Shown here piece after piece: positions 34,051 to 42,128 of a stretch of DNA of 64,000 nt (positions within the stretch are counted from its first letter, which is position 1; each line of letters starts with the position of its first letter). The position numbers were made by a program, and so were the translations under genes. The notes below the pieces were generated by a model, which saw only the letters and a program-made list of their open reading frames with translations, was not told the DNA's origin and searched no databases. Source of the stretch: Thermocrispum municipale DSM 44069 (lineage in GTDB: Bacteria; Actinomycetota; Actinomycetes; Mycobacteriales; Pseudonocardiaceae). Location: the NCBI RefSeq assembly GCF_000427825.1, contig NZ_KE386595.1, positions 100,502 through 164,501 on the forward strand, in the 5' to 3' direction.

Positions 34051-35347
34051 CGACGTCGTCACCGACTTCGTCCCGTTTCCCGCCCCACCGGTCGACCACG
34101 GCCGCGACGGGCCCCTCGACTGGCCCGGATACGGTGCCCAGCGCGAACGCGCGGAGAAGGCCACCAACGTGTCCGAGTCGGTGGTGTGCGGCCGTGGTCG
34201 ACTCGGTGACCACGAGGCGGTCGTCGTCTGCTTCGAGTTCGGCTACCTGGGCGGCTCGATCGGTGCGGGTACCGGGGCCCGCATCGCCGACGCGTTCGAC
34301 CACGCCGTCGACTCGAACCTCGCGGTGGTCACCTTCATCTCGTCGGGCGGAACCCGGATGCAGGAAGGCATGGTGGCCCTCCGGCAGTTGCAGGTGCTGG
34401 CGCACCAGTGCGTGCGCCTGCGTGAACGCGGATTACCGCACATCGCCGTCCTCGACGACCCCACGACGGGCGGCGTATGGGCCACCTTGGGGTCGTCGGC
34501 CGATGTGGTGCTCGCCCTCCCCGGCGCGCAAGTGGCCTTCGCCGGTCGCCGCGTACGTGCGGGCGCCGAGGCCGACGACCCCGCTTACACCGCGGAATCG
34601 CACTGGTACGCCGGCCAGGTGGACGAGCTGGTCGACCGCGACGAACTGCGGGACAGCCTGGCGGAGTGGCTGTCGTTGCTGCGCGGCGGCTCACCGGAGC
34701 CTGCGGAGGTCCCGCGCGCGCTCGGCTTCGTCGACGAGGCCCCGGACGGCTGGCAGGCCGTGCAGCGAACCCGCGACCCGCAGCGTCCCCGCGCCGAGGC
34801 CTATCTCGACGACTACTTCGAGGTCCGGCGCAACATCTCCGGTGACCGCGCAGGCGGCGTGGACTGCGGGATGTTGTGCGGCATCGGCAGGCGCGGCGGC
34901 CGCTCCATCGCCTTCGCCGCGCAGACCGGGACCCGCACGACCCCAGCGGGATTCCGGACGGCCACTCGGCTGGTGCGGCTGGCCGAACGCCTCGGGCTGC
35001 CCGTGCTGACGCTGGTCGACACGCCGGGCGCGGCCGCGGATCCGGCAGCCGAGAAGGCCGGTGTCGGGCCCGCGCTGTCCGAGCTGTTCACCACCATCGC
35101 CGCCGCCGAGGTGCCGATCACCACCCTGGTGATCGGGGAAGGCGGCTCCGGCGGGGCGCTCGCGGTGTGCTCCACCGACCGCCTGTGGATCACCCCGGAC
35201 GCGTACTTCTCGGTGATCGCACCGGAAATGGCCGCGGCCATTCTCAAGCAACCACAACAGGACGTGCCCGACCTGGCGCACATGCTCAAGCTGCGGCCGA
35301 CCGATCTGCTGCGGCTCGGCGTGGTCGACGGCATCGCCGGTCGTTGA
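34034..35347 (+). CDS. acyl-CoA carboxyltransferase, fused AccD/AccA-like (malonate operon)
   Basis: A 437-residue biotin-dependent-type carboxyltransferase. The N-terminal beta-like half has FEFGYLGGSIGAGTGARIAD, FISSGGTRMQEG and HIAVLDDPTTGGVWATLGSS. The C-terminal alpha-like half has TRLVRLAERLGLPVLTLVDT, PGAAADPAAEKAGVGPALSE and VIGEGGSGGALAV. It lacks the N-terminal zinc finger of bacterial AccD, and no biotin carboxylase or carrier gene is nearby. In this operon it may handle malonyl-CoA/acetyl-CoA carboxyl transfer or decarboxylation in place of MatA. A similar gene sits by matB in Streptomyces (recalled). GTG start inside matB; weak ribosome site. Confidence 0.87.
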   Translation: MPSLRDDVVTDFVPFPAPPVDHGRDGPLDWPGYGAQRERAEKATNVSESVVCGRGRLGDHEAVVVCFEFGYLGGSIGAGTGARIADAFDHAVDSNLAVVTFISSGGTRMQEGMVALRQLQVLAHQCVRLRERGLPHIAVLDDPTTGGVWATLGSSADVVLALPGAQVAFAGRRVRAGAEADDPAYTAESHWYAGQVDELVDRDELRDSLAEWLSLLRGGSPEPAEVPRALGFVDEAPDGWQAVQRTRDPQRPRAEAYLDDYFEVRRNISGDRAGGVDCGMLCGIGRRGGRSIAFAAQTGTRTTPAGFRTATRLVRLAERLGLPVLTLVDTPGAAADPAAEKAGVGPALSELFTTIAAAEVPITTLVIGEGGSGGALAVCSTDRLWITPDAYFSVIAPEMAAAILKQPQQDVPDLAHMLKLRPTDLLRLGVVDGIAGR

Positions 35348-35365
35348 GCCGCGGACGCCCGGCCA

Positions 35366-35478
35366 CGAAAAAGGCCCGCCCGAGATGTCCGGGGCCACGT
35401 CTCGCGTGGCCGGTGGTCCCGGTGTCGCCACCTGAACCACCCATCCGACTCTCGGGCGGGTCACCGGTTTCCCGGTGC
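35366..35478 (-). ncRNA. candidate structured RNA ending in an intrinsic terminator
   Basis: On the minus strand a hairpin CACCGG-GAAA-CCGGTG (35477-35462) is followed by a three-way junction. The closing stem is 11 perfect base pairs (35375-35385 with 35450-35460), extendable to 13 with a wobble. Inside are a 6+4-bp hairpin capped by GCGA (35412-35441) and a perfect 7-bp hairpin with loop CGAGA (35393-35411). UUUUU (35372-35368) follows the closing stem. Two GNRA tetraloops appear only when read on the minus strand. The region lies between two plus-strand genes, so a stand-alone small RNA is likely. No known riboswitch or RNA family is recognised. Confidence 0.5.
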
Positions 35479-35651
35479 CATTCATCATGCTCGCCTCGCC
35501 ACGGCGGCGCCGGTGCTGAAGGTCCCTGACCGCCGGGACGTGAGTCATCGGACGGCGACGTTATGTCGGTCTCATTGATCGGAATCGGTCCGCGCATCGC
35601 GGTATAGTTGACACGTCAACAAATTGATCCGACCGGTGACCGGAGGCAGTG

Positions 35652-37790
35652 ATGAGTCGCCAACACAGTCCGATCAAACTCGGCGTCGAACTCGCCCATG
35701 ACGACGTGGCGGCGGCCGTCGACTGCGCGGTCGAAGCCGAACGACTGGGGCTCGACCTGGTCGTCGTGCCGAGCACATCATCGGGCCCGGACGGATGGTC
35801 GCTGGTGAGCTGGATCGCCGGCCGCACCGACCGCATCGGCCTGGTGGCGGGAATCGATCCCGCGCAGCGGAACCTGGGTGTCCTCGGCCGCGCGTCCACC
35901 AGCCTCGACCGGCTGAGCGGTGGCCGGCTGACACTCGAGCTTCACCCCAGTCCCGAAATCTCCCCCGCCGAGGCACTCACGGTCCTGCGGCGCATGTGGG
36001 ACACCTCGACACGGCGCGTGCGCCACGACGGCGCGATCAAGCTCGCCGGAGCCGAGCCCGGGCCACTGCCCGCGCACGACATCCGGATCTGGATGAGCGG
36101 CGACGTGGAACTGGCCGGCAGCACAGCGGACGGCTGGCACGGACGGCTCGACGACCCCGACCAGCTCGCGCAAAACCTGCAACTCTTGCGCAAGTCCGCG
36201 GAGAAGGCCGACCGGGACCCCCATGAGCTCGAGCGCGTCATCACGCTCACCACCTGGGACGACGTCGACGCTATGACCACACTCGTCACCGAGCACGGCG
36301 TAACGGCGTTCATCCTGCGCATCGACGAGAACTCACCCGAGGGTCTGCTCGAGCGGTTCGTTCAGGAGATCGCACCGCGGCTGCGCGAAGCCGGTCGGCA
36401 GGCGGTCGCCGACGGCGCTCTCACCCCGTCGCCCGTGCGACGGGCGGAAATCCGCGCGCGCCGGGTGTCCGGGATCGATTACGACGGCCTTCCCGCTCAC
36501 CTCGCCGCCAACGCCGTGGAGCCCGGCGACGCGCTCTACAATTCCATCCGCTCGAACTACCTCCGCGGTGGATCACCCGGATTGATCCTGCGCCCGCAGT
36601 CGGTCAGCGACGTCGTCGACGCGGTGGCGTTCGCTCGACGCCACCGGCACATCCCGCTCGGAATCCGCAGCGGCGGTCACGGCGTCAGCGGCCGATCGAC
36701 GAACGACGGCGGCCTGGTCATCGACGTCGGCGCCTTGAACGACATCGAGGTGCTCGACCGGGATCGCCGGCTGGTGCGCATCGGCCCCGGCGCCCGGTGG
36801 CGCGACGTCGCCACCGCCCTGCAACCCTACGGCTGGGCACTGGGATCGGGCGATCACGGCGGTGTCGGCGTCGGCGGTCTGGCGACGGCCGGCGGTATCG
36901 GGTATCTGAGCCGCAAGCACGGGCTCACCATCGATCACCTGCAATCGGTGGACATGGTGCTCGCGGACGGGACCACCGTGCGGGCCGGCCGCTCCGAGAA
37001 CCCCGAACTGTTCTGGGCGGTGCGCGGCGCGGGCGCCAACTTCGGCATCGTGACCAGCTTCGAGTTCGTCGTCGACGAGGTGTCCGACGTCGGCTGGGCA
37101 CAGTTGGCGTTCCATGTGTCGGACCCGGAAGAGTTTTTGCTGAAGTTCGGCGAAACGGTCGCGGCGACGCCGCGGGACACCACCCCGTTCTTGATCATGA
37201 ACGGCTCGACCGCGCACGTGATGGCGATGGTCGCCTCCGACGATCCGGACGAGATCCTGGCGCAGCTACGGCCGATCGCCCAGATCGCGCCGCTGGTGCA
37301 GCAGCAAGTCGTCATCGCGCCGTACGCCGCCGTGATGAACATGTTCCCGGAGTCACCCCACCAGGCGTTCGGCGAACCGGTGTCACGGTCCGGGCTCGTC
37401 ACGTCCATCACGCCCGGGTTCGCCGCGGTCAGCGCTCGCTTGCTGGACAGCGGCGCGGTGCACTGGTTCCAGCTGCGCAGCATGGGCGGCGCGATCGCCG
37501 ACGTCGAGCCGGACGCGACCGCGTTCGCCCACCGCGACGCCGCATTCCAGATCACCGCGATGGGCAGCAACGCCCAGCGGGTGGACCGCGAATGGGACCG
37601 GCTCCGCCCGTACTTCAGCGGCATCTACACCAGCTTCGAAGCCGACAACAGCCCGCAGCGGCTGACCGAGGCGTTCCCGCCGCCGACGCTGGCGCGGCTA
37701 CGCAAGCTCAAGGAGCAGCTCGACCCCACCGGGCTGTTCCGCGACAACTTCCCCCTCACCGATTCACATTCCGTTGGGAGCCCCGCATGA
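35652..37790 (+). CDS. luciferase-like monooxygenase / BBE-type FAD oxidoreductase fusion
   Basis: A 712-residue two-domain flavoenzyme. Residues 1-250 are a luciferase-like (LLM) barrel (KLGVELAHDDVAAAVDCAVE, LDRLSGGRLTLELHPSPEIS). From about 300 on it is a berberine-bridge-like oxidoreductase: LILRPQSVSDVVDAVAFARR, GIRSGGHGVSGRSTNDGG with flavin-linking His343, GGLATAGGIGYLSRKHGLT, and the C-terminal BBE strand with LKEQLDPTGLFRDNF. The second flavin-linking Cys of bicovalent BBE enzymes is absent (GSGDHGGVGVGG). ATG 35652 follows GGAGG; a GTG three bases upstream is the alternative. It probably couples two oxidation steps on one small molecule; the substrate is unknown. Confidence 0.88.
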   Translation: MSRQHSPIKLGVELAHDDVAAAVDCAVEAERLGLDLVVVPSTSSGPDGWSLVSWIAGRTDRIGLVAGIDPAQRNLGVLGRASTSLDRLSGGRLTLELHPSPEISPAEALTVLRRMWDTSTRRVRHDGAIKLAGAEPGPLPAHDIRIWMSGDVELAGSTADGWHGRLDDPDQLAQNLQLLRKSAEKADRDPHELERVITLTTWDDVDAMTTLVTEHGVTAFILRIDENSPEGLLERFVQEIAPRLREAGRQAVADGALTPSPVRRAEIRARRVSGIDYDGLPAHLAANAVEPGDALYNSIRSNYLRGGSPGLILRPQSVSDVVDAVAFARRHRHIPLGIRSGGHGVSGRSTNDGGLVIDVGALNDIEVLDRDRRLVRIGPGARWRDVATALQPYGWALGSGDHGGVGVGGLATAGGIGYLSRKHGLTIDHLQSVDMVLADGTTVRAGRSENPELFWAVRGAGANFGIVTSFEFVVDEVSDVGWAQLAFHVSDPEEFLLKFGETVAATPRDTTPFLIMNGSTAHVMAMVASDDPDEILAQLRPIAQIAPLVQQQVVIAPYAAVMNMFPESPHQAFGEPVSRSGLVTSITPGFAAVSARLLDSGAVHWFQLRSMGGAIADVEPDATAFAHRDAAFQITAMGSNAQRVDREWDRLRPYFSGIYTSFEADNSPQRLTEAFPPPTLARLRKLKEQLDPTGLFRDNFPLTDSHSVGSPA

Positions 37791-38692
37791 CTGACTACGG
37801 CCACGACCTGATGTTCGGCACTTTCGTCACGCCGATCGCGCAACCCGTCCAGCATGCGGTCCAGCAGGCGGTGCTGGCCGATCGCCTCGGCCTCGACCTG
37901 GTCACGTTCCAGGACCACCCGTATGTCTCGCGGTTCCACGACACCTGGACGCTGATCCCGTACGCGGCCGCGCGCACCGAACGGGTGCGGCTGACGGCGA
38001 ATGTCACCAACCTGCCCCTTCGCTTCCCTGCCCAGCTGGCCCGCAGCGTGGCCACGCTGGACCGGCTCACCGGCGGCCGCATCGAGTTGGGCCTGGGCGC
38101 GGGCGGTTTCTGGGACGCGATCGAAGCGATGGGTGGCCGGCGGCTTCGTCCCGGCGAGGCGCTGACCGCGCTCGAGGAAGGTGTGCAGATCATCCGCGGG
38201 GTCTGGGACACCAGCACTCCCGGCGGCCTGACCGTCGACGGGAAATTCCATGCGGTGCGCGGCGCCAAGCGTGGGCCGGCGCCCGCGCACCGACCGAGCA
38301 TCTGGATCGGCGGGTACAAGCCGAGGATGTTGCGCACCATCGGCACGATCGCCGACGGTTGGCTGCCGTCCGCGCAGAACCTGCGGGGCGGCATCGAGGA
38401 TCTGGCTCGCGGCAGCGAGATCATCGACGAGGCCGCGGAGTCCGCCGGGCGCAGGCCCCAGGACGTCCGGCGGCTGCTCAACCTCACCGGCGACTTCGAC
38501 GACACCAGCCGCGGTTTCCTGCAAGGACCGCCCGATCAGTGGGTCGAAGAGCTGACCGACCTGGCGCTGACCTACGGCACCAGCGTGTTCATCCTGTTCT
38601 CCGACGACCCCGGCATGACCGAGATGTTCGCCAAGGAGGTCGCTCCGGCGGTGCGCGACGAGGTGCGCAAGGCGCGCGGCACGACGTCGTGA
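37787..38692 (+). CDS. LLM-class flavin/F420-dependent oxidoreductase
   Basis: A 301-residue luciferase-like TIM barrel. Seen: FGTFVTPIAQPVQHAVQQAV, FQDHPYVSRFHDTWTLIPYA, ARSVATLDRLTGGRIELGLG and PSIWIGGYKPRMLRTIG, the last forming the phosphate site of F420 or FMN. It is coupled to the fusion protein (ATGA overlap), so the two work together. It resembles the LLM half of its neighbour only loosely (DRL-GGR). Cofactor F420 versus FMN cannot be settled by eye. Confidence 0.9.
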   Translation: MTDYGHDLMFGTFVTPIAQPVQHAVQQAVLADRLGLDLVTFQDHPYVSRFHDTWTLIPYAAARTERVRLTANVTNLPLRFPAQLARSVATLDRLTGGRIELGLGAGGFWDAIEAMGGRRLRPGEALTALEEGVQIIRGVWDTSTPGGLTVDGKFHAVRGAKRGPAPAHRPSIWIGGYKPRMLRTIGTIADGWLPSAQNLRGGIEDLARGSEIIDEAAESAGRRPQDVRRLLNLTGDFDDTSRGFLQGPPDQWVEELTDLALTYGTSVFILFSDDPGMTEMFAKEVAPAVRDEVRKARGTTS

Positions 38693-38709
38693 TCCGCGTC
38701 CGGCGGTGA

Positions 38710-38745
38710 GGGGTCGGCGGCGCACTAGGTCCGGCCACCGACCCC
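38710..38745. terminator. possible terminator between convergent genes
   Basis: An 8-bp GC stem (GGGGTCGG 38710-38717 with CCGACCCC 38738-38745) in the 60-base gap between convergent genes; no T-run. Confidence 0.5.
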
Positions 38746-38752
38746 GGGCCGG

Positions 38753-39373
38753 TCATTGGCCGTCGAAATCCCCGGTGCTCGGCACGCCTTCGGCAAGCCC
38801 GTACCGCAGGCGCACGATGCCTGATGGGCTTGCCGTGGGCGGCTCGAGGAGCTCGAGGTTCGCGGGCACCGCGCCGCCGTCGAACACCTTCTTGCCGGAG
38901 CCGAGCACGATCGGATGCACCCAGAGGTCGAGCCGGTCGAACAGCCGGTTGGCCAGCAGCGTCTGGATCAGGTTCAGACTGCCGACCACCTTGACGTGCT
39001 CGTGCCGGTTGCGGATGTCGTCGACCTCGTTGACCAGGTCCGCGCCGATCTGCTTCGAGCCCGACCACGACAGATCCGGCTTGCCGCGCGAGGCGACGTA
39101 TTTGGGGATGCTGTTGAACAGCTGCGCGAACTCCGCGTCCTCCCCCTCCTCCTGATACGGCCAGTACGCGGCGAAGATCTCGTACGTGCGGCGTCCGAGC
39201 AGCAGGGCGTCCGTGCCCTCGTAGGCGGCCGCGATCTTCTCGCCCGTCGCCTCGTCCAGCAGCGGCACCTGCCAGCCGCCGTAGGCGAAACCGACCGGGT
39301 CCTCGTCCGAGCCGCCCGGCGCCTGTCCCACCAGGTCCAGCGTGGTGAAGACCTCGATCTCGATGGCACCCAT
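38753..39373 (-). CDS. dihydrofolate reductase-like / RibD C-terminal domain protein
   Basis: A 206-residue protein of the RibD_C/DHFR superfamily common in actinobacteria. VFTTLDLVGQAPGGSDED at the N-terminus, GTDALLLGRRTYEIFAAYWP in the NADPH-binding turn, KVVGSLNLIQTLLANRLFDR and LDLWVHPIVLGSGKKVFDG in the C-terminal part. It presumably reduces a small molecule with NADPH; true DHFR activity is not implied. ATG 39373 has AGGAGAA upstream. Confidence 0.9.
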   Translation of the reverse strand: MGAIEIEVFTTLDLVGQAPGGSDEDPVGFAYGGWQVPLLDEATGEKIAAAYEGTDALLLGRRTYEIFAAYWPYQEEGEDAEFAQLFNSIPKYVASRGKPDLSWSGSKQIGADLVNEVDDIRNRHEHVKVVGSLNLIQTLLANRLFDRLDLWVHPIVLGSGKKVFDGGAVPANLELLEPPTASPSGIVRLRYGLAEGVPSTGDFDGQ

Positions 39374-39505
39374 GTCTTGTTCTCCTGATCGTTGCCGAAC
39401 ATCGGTCAGCAGGTAGACCACGACACGGCAGAAAAGTCATCGCCGGCCACGGACCACTCGATGCTTGTCGGTGCCGAGCGGCTTCGCGCTACCGCAGCGA
39501 GCGGC

Positions 39506-40045
39506 TCAGTTCCGGCCGAGGGCCGCCTTGACGTAGTCCTCGTCCTTGAGCCGGACGGCCGCCTGATTCAACGGCACCTCGTGCCCCGCTGCGCAGCGGA
39601 CCTGGGCGCCCAGCGGTGCATCACACCCGCGGTGCACCAGCTCGACTCCCGTCCGATGGTCGTCGCGCAGCGTCTCGCCCCACTGCATCAAAGCCACCAG
39701 GATCGGGAACAGCTGCCGCCCTCGCTCGGTCAGGACGTACTCGTCGCGCGTTCGCTTGCCGGCTTCGCGATAGGGACGGCGGTCGACGAGGCCGTCGGCG
39801 TGCAGCTGCTTGAGCCTGCTCGCCACCACCGCCTCGCTCAGCCCGGTGCGGCGCGCGAACTCGTCGAACCGCGTGCCGCCGTAGAACAGCTCGCGGAGCA
39901 CCAGCATCGCCGAGCGCGTGCCGATCAGCTCCAGCGCCCGCTCGATGCGGCACCAGCCTTTCGCGGTCCACTCGTCGCGCGCCGCGAACGCGCCCTGGCG
40001 CTGCAGTACGTCGGAGGCCTGCTGTCCGTCGGTCATGTGATCCAT
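39506..40045 (-). CDS. HxlR-family transcriptional regulator
   Basis: About 179 residues with a single HxlR winged helix in the middle: CRIERALELIGTRSAMLVLR, ELFYGGTRFDEFARRTGLSE, AVVASRLKQLHADGLVDRRP. It has a Cys in the N-terminal helix (GWCRIERA), a common redox/aldehyde-sensing position. Starts at 40045 (after AGAGG) or 40036 are both possible. Divergent from the thiolase operon, with two operator-like inverted repeats between them; it most likely represses that operon and itself. Confidence 0.9.
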   Translation of the reverse strand: MDHMTDGQQASDVLQRQGAFAARDEWTAKGWCRIERALELIGTRSAMLVLRELFYGGTRFDEFARRTGLSEAVVASRLKQLHADGLVDRRPYREAGKRTRDEYVLTERGRQLFPILVALMQWGETLRDDHRTGVELVHRGCDAPLGAQVRCAAGHEVPLNQAAVRLKDEDYVKAALGRN

Positions 40046-40050
40046 CCTAC

Positions 40051-40113
40051 CTCTGACTTTGCTTTTCCAAAGCCAGAGACGTACCGTTCTGGCTATGGTT
40101 TTCCAAAGCCAGA
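40051..40113. promoter_or_regulatory. twin HxlR operator repeats
   Basis: TCTGGCTATGG-TTTT-CCAAAGCCAGA (40088-40113) is an inverted repeat with one mismatch. CTCTGACTTTGCTTTT then CCAAAGCCAGAG (40051-40077) is a second copy with two mismatches. The centres are 36 bases apart in the 87-base gap between HxlR and the thiolase. Confidence 0.75.
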
Positions 40114-40132
40114 TGCTCGGGAGGGTCCACCG

Positions 40133-41299
40133 ATGACCAGTGCGTACTTGATCGACGCCGTCCGCACCCCTGTCGCCAAGGGCAAGCCCGGCGGCGCCTA
40201 CTCCGACATCCACCCCGTGGACCTGCACGCCCACACGCTGGCCGCGCTCGTGGAGCGGGTTGGCCTCGATCCGGCCGAGGTCGACGACGTGATCAGCGGC
40301 GCGGTCGGTCAGATCGGCGAACAGTCCGGCAACACCGCGCGCTGGGCACTGCTCGGGGCCGGGTTCCCCGAGTCCGTTCCGGGCGTGACCGTGGACCGCC
40401 AATGCGGCTCCTCCCAGCAGGCCTTGCATTTCGCCGCGCAGGGCGTGATCGCCGGCGCCTACGACGTGGCCATCGCCTCCGGTGTCGAGTCGATGAGCCG
40501 CATCCCGATCGGCACGCAGTTCCAGGGCAAGGATTTCGCGGGTAGCCGCGTCGGCAAGCGCTACGACAACGGGCTGATCCCGCAGGGCATCAGCGCGGAA
40601 CTGATCGCCCAGCGATGGAACCTGTCCCGGACCGAGCTCGACGAGTTCGCCGTCGAGTCCCACCAGCGCGCGGCGAAGGCATGGAAGGACGGGCTGTTCG
40701 ACAGCCAGATCACGCGCGTGACCGACCTCGCGATCGACGAGACCATTCGGCCCGACAGCACCGTCGAGACACTTGCGGGCCTGCGACCGGCGTTCCGGGC
40801 CGACCACTGGGTCGAGCGCTACCCGGACCTCGAGTGGCGGGTGACGGCAGGCAACAGTTCGCCGGTCAACGACGGTTCCGCCGCTGTTCTGGTGGCCGGC
40901 GACGACGCCGTGCGGCGGCTCGGCCTCACGCCTCGGGCCAGGGTGCACGCCTTCGCGGTCGCGGGCGACGACCCAGTGTTCATGTTGACCGGCGTCATCC
41001 CGGCCACGCGGAAGGTGCTGGCCAAGGCGGGGCTGTCGATCGACGACATCGACCTGTTCGAGGTCAACGAGGCCTTCTCCTCGGTCGTGCTGGCCTGGCA
41101 GCGGGAAACCGGAGCGGATTTGGCGAAGGTCAACGTGAACGGAGGCGCGATCGCGATCGGCCACCCGCTGGGTGCTTCCGGCGCTCGGCTGATGACGACG
41201 TTGCTCAATGCGCTCGAACAGACCGGCGGCCGCTACGGCCTGCAGGTGATGTGTGAGGCGGGTGGCCTGGCCAACGCCACGATCGTCGAGCGGCTCTGA
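40133..41299 (+). CDS. acetyl-CoA C-acyltransferase (thiolase)
   Basis: A 388-residue thiolase. Nucleophile Cys91 in TVDRQCGSSQQALHFA; VASGVESMSRIPIG; EVNEAFSSVVLAW; the His/catalytic loop GGAIAIGHPLGASGARLM; and the second Cys in QVMCEAGGLANATI. It cleaves 3-ketoacyl-CoA or condenses acetyl-CoA. ATG 40133 has GGGAGGG. First gene of a three-gene operon with a small basic protein and a thioesterase, under HxlR control; a lipid or aromatic-acid degradation step is likely. Confidence 0.94.
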   Translation: MTSAYLIDAVRTPVAKGKPGGAYSDIHPVDLHAHTLAALVERVGLDPAEVDDVISGAVGQIGEQSGNTARWALLGAGFPESVPGVTVDRQCGSSQQALHFAAQGVIAGAYDVAIASGVESMSRIPIGTQFQGKDFAGSRVGKRYDNGLIPQGISAELIAQRWNLSRTELDEFAVESHQRAAKAWKDGLFDSQITRVTDLAIDETIRPDSTVETLAGLRPAFRADHWVERYPDLEWRVTAGNSSPVNDGSAAVLVAGDDAVRRLGLTPRARVHAFAVAGDDPVFMLTGVIPATRKVLAKAGLSIDDIDLFEVNEAFSSVVLAWQRETGADLAKVNVNGGAIAIGHPLGASGARLMTTLLNALEQTGGRYGLQVMCEAGGLANATIVERL

Positions 41300-41529
41300 T
41301 GGCCAGGTTCTCGTTCAGCGCCGTGCTGCGCAACGGCCTGGAGAAGCACATCGCCCAGCTGGAACGCGAGCTGGAGCAGGACTCGGGCGGCCGGGCCCGC
41401 GCCGGGGTCGCCGCAGCACGGCCCCACGCCGGGGTCACGAAACCTCGGCGCCGTTCCGCCGTCGAACCGCGAGCCTGTGCTGGCGCCGCACCCTCAGCCC
41501 CGCCGGCCCCCCAGGCAAGGAGCAAGTAA
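41299..41529 (+). CDS. small basic protein coupled between thiolase and thioesterase
   Basis: A 76-residue protein. The N-terminal third is an amphipathic helix (FSAVLRNGLEKHIAQLEREL); the rest is Ala/Pro/Arg-rich and probably disordered. It starts on the thiolase stop (TGATG) and its stop overlaps the thioesterase ATG (TAATG). That double coupling is the main evidence it is translated. No family is recognised. Confidence 0.55.
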   Translation: MARFSFSAVLRNGLEKHIAQLERELEQDSGGRARAGVAAARPHAGVTKPRRRSAVEPRACAGAAPSAPPAPQARSK

Positions 41530-42014
41530 TGAACCGCACGCGCACGTACACATGGGAGGACCCGAAGGTCTTCGCCGACCCCGCGCGGCAGTTGAGCGGC
41601 CTGGAGTTCCTCAACCGCATCGGCAGCGGCGAGCTACCCGCGGTCCCGGCAGGTGCGACGACGGAAATCCTTCCGGTGGCGGTCGGCGACGGCTGGGCGG
41701 AGTTCCAGATGCAACCTGCCGAATGGCACTACAACCCGATCGGCTCGGTGCACGGCGGCATGCTGGCGGGGCTGGCCGATTCCGCGCTGGGTTGCGCGGT
41801 GCACAGCAAGCTGCCCGCGGGGACCGGGTACACGTCACTGGACCTGGCGATCAAGTTCACCCGCGCCGCGAACCTCGACAGCGGAGTCCTGCGGTGCCGG
41901 GGTGAGGTGGTGACGATCGGGAGGCGCACCGCGACCGCCGAGGCTCGGGTGGTCGACAGCCACGGCCGGGTGGTCGCCCATGCGGTGGCGACGTGCCTGC
42001 TGTTTCCACTCTGA
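41529..42014 (+). CDS. PaaI-family hotdog thioesterase
   Basis: A 161-residue hotdog-fold thioesterase. Core motif PIGSVHGGMLAGLADSALG, followed by YTSLDLAIKFTRAANLDSG and ATAEARVVDSHGRVVAHAVA. The N-terminal 50 residues include LSGLEFLNRIGSGELPA. It hydrolyses an acyl- or aryl-CoA. ATG 41529 has AAGGAG upstream. Third gene of the thiolase operon; it would release CoA from thiolase products or intermediates. Confidence 0.92.
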   Translation: MNRTRTYTWEDPKVFADPARQLSGLEFLNRIGSGELPAVPAGATTEILPVAVGDGWAEFQMQPAEWHYNPIGSVHGGMLAGLADSALGCAVHSKLPAGTGYTSLDLAIKFTRAANLDSGVLRCRGEVVTIGRRTATAEARVVDSHGRVVAHAVATCLLFPL

Positions 42015-42072
42015 GCAGGGGTCGTTCACACGGTGGTGACGCGCCCGCTGCTCCCACTCTGAGCTGGCGAAA

Positions 42073-42121
42073 GGCGGCCGGGCGAGGACTGCCCTGAATC
42101 AGGCCTCTGGGCCCGGCCGCC
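42073..42121. terminator. terminator hairpin between convergent genes
   Basis: Stem GGCGGCCGGGC (42073-42083) with GCCCGGCCGCC (42111-42121), 11 bp perfect. It lies between the thioesterase and SGNH genes. Confidence 0.75.
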
Positions 42122-42128
42122 GCACGCC

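Noticed and set aside
36797..37786. N-terminal extension of the second LLM gene through the fusion gene
   Set aside because: The upstream part is a shadow of the BBE domain frame; the ATGA junction at 37787 is the natural start.
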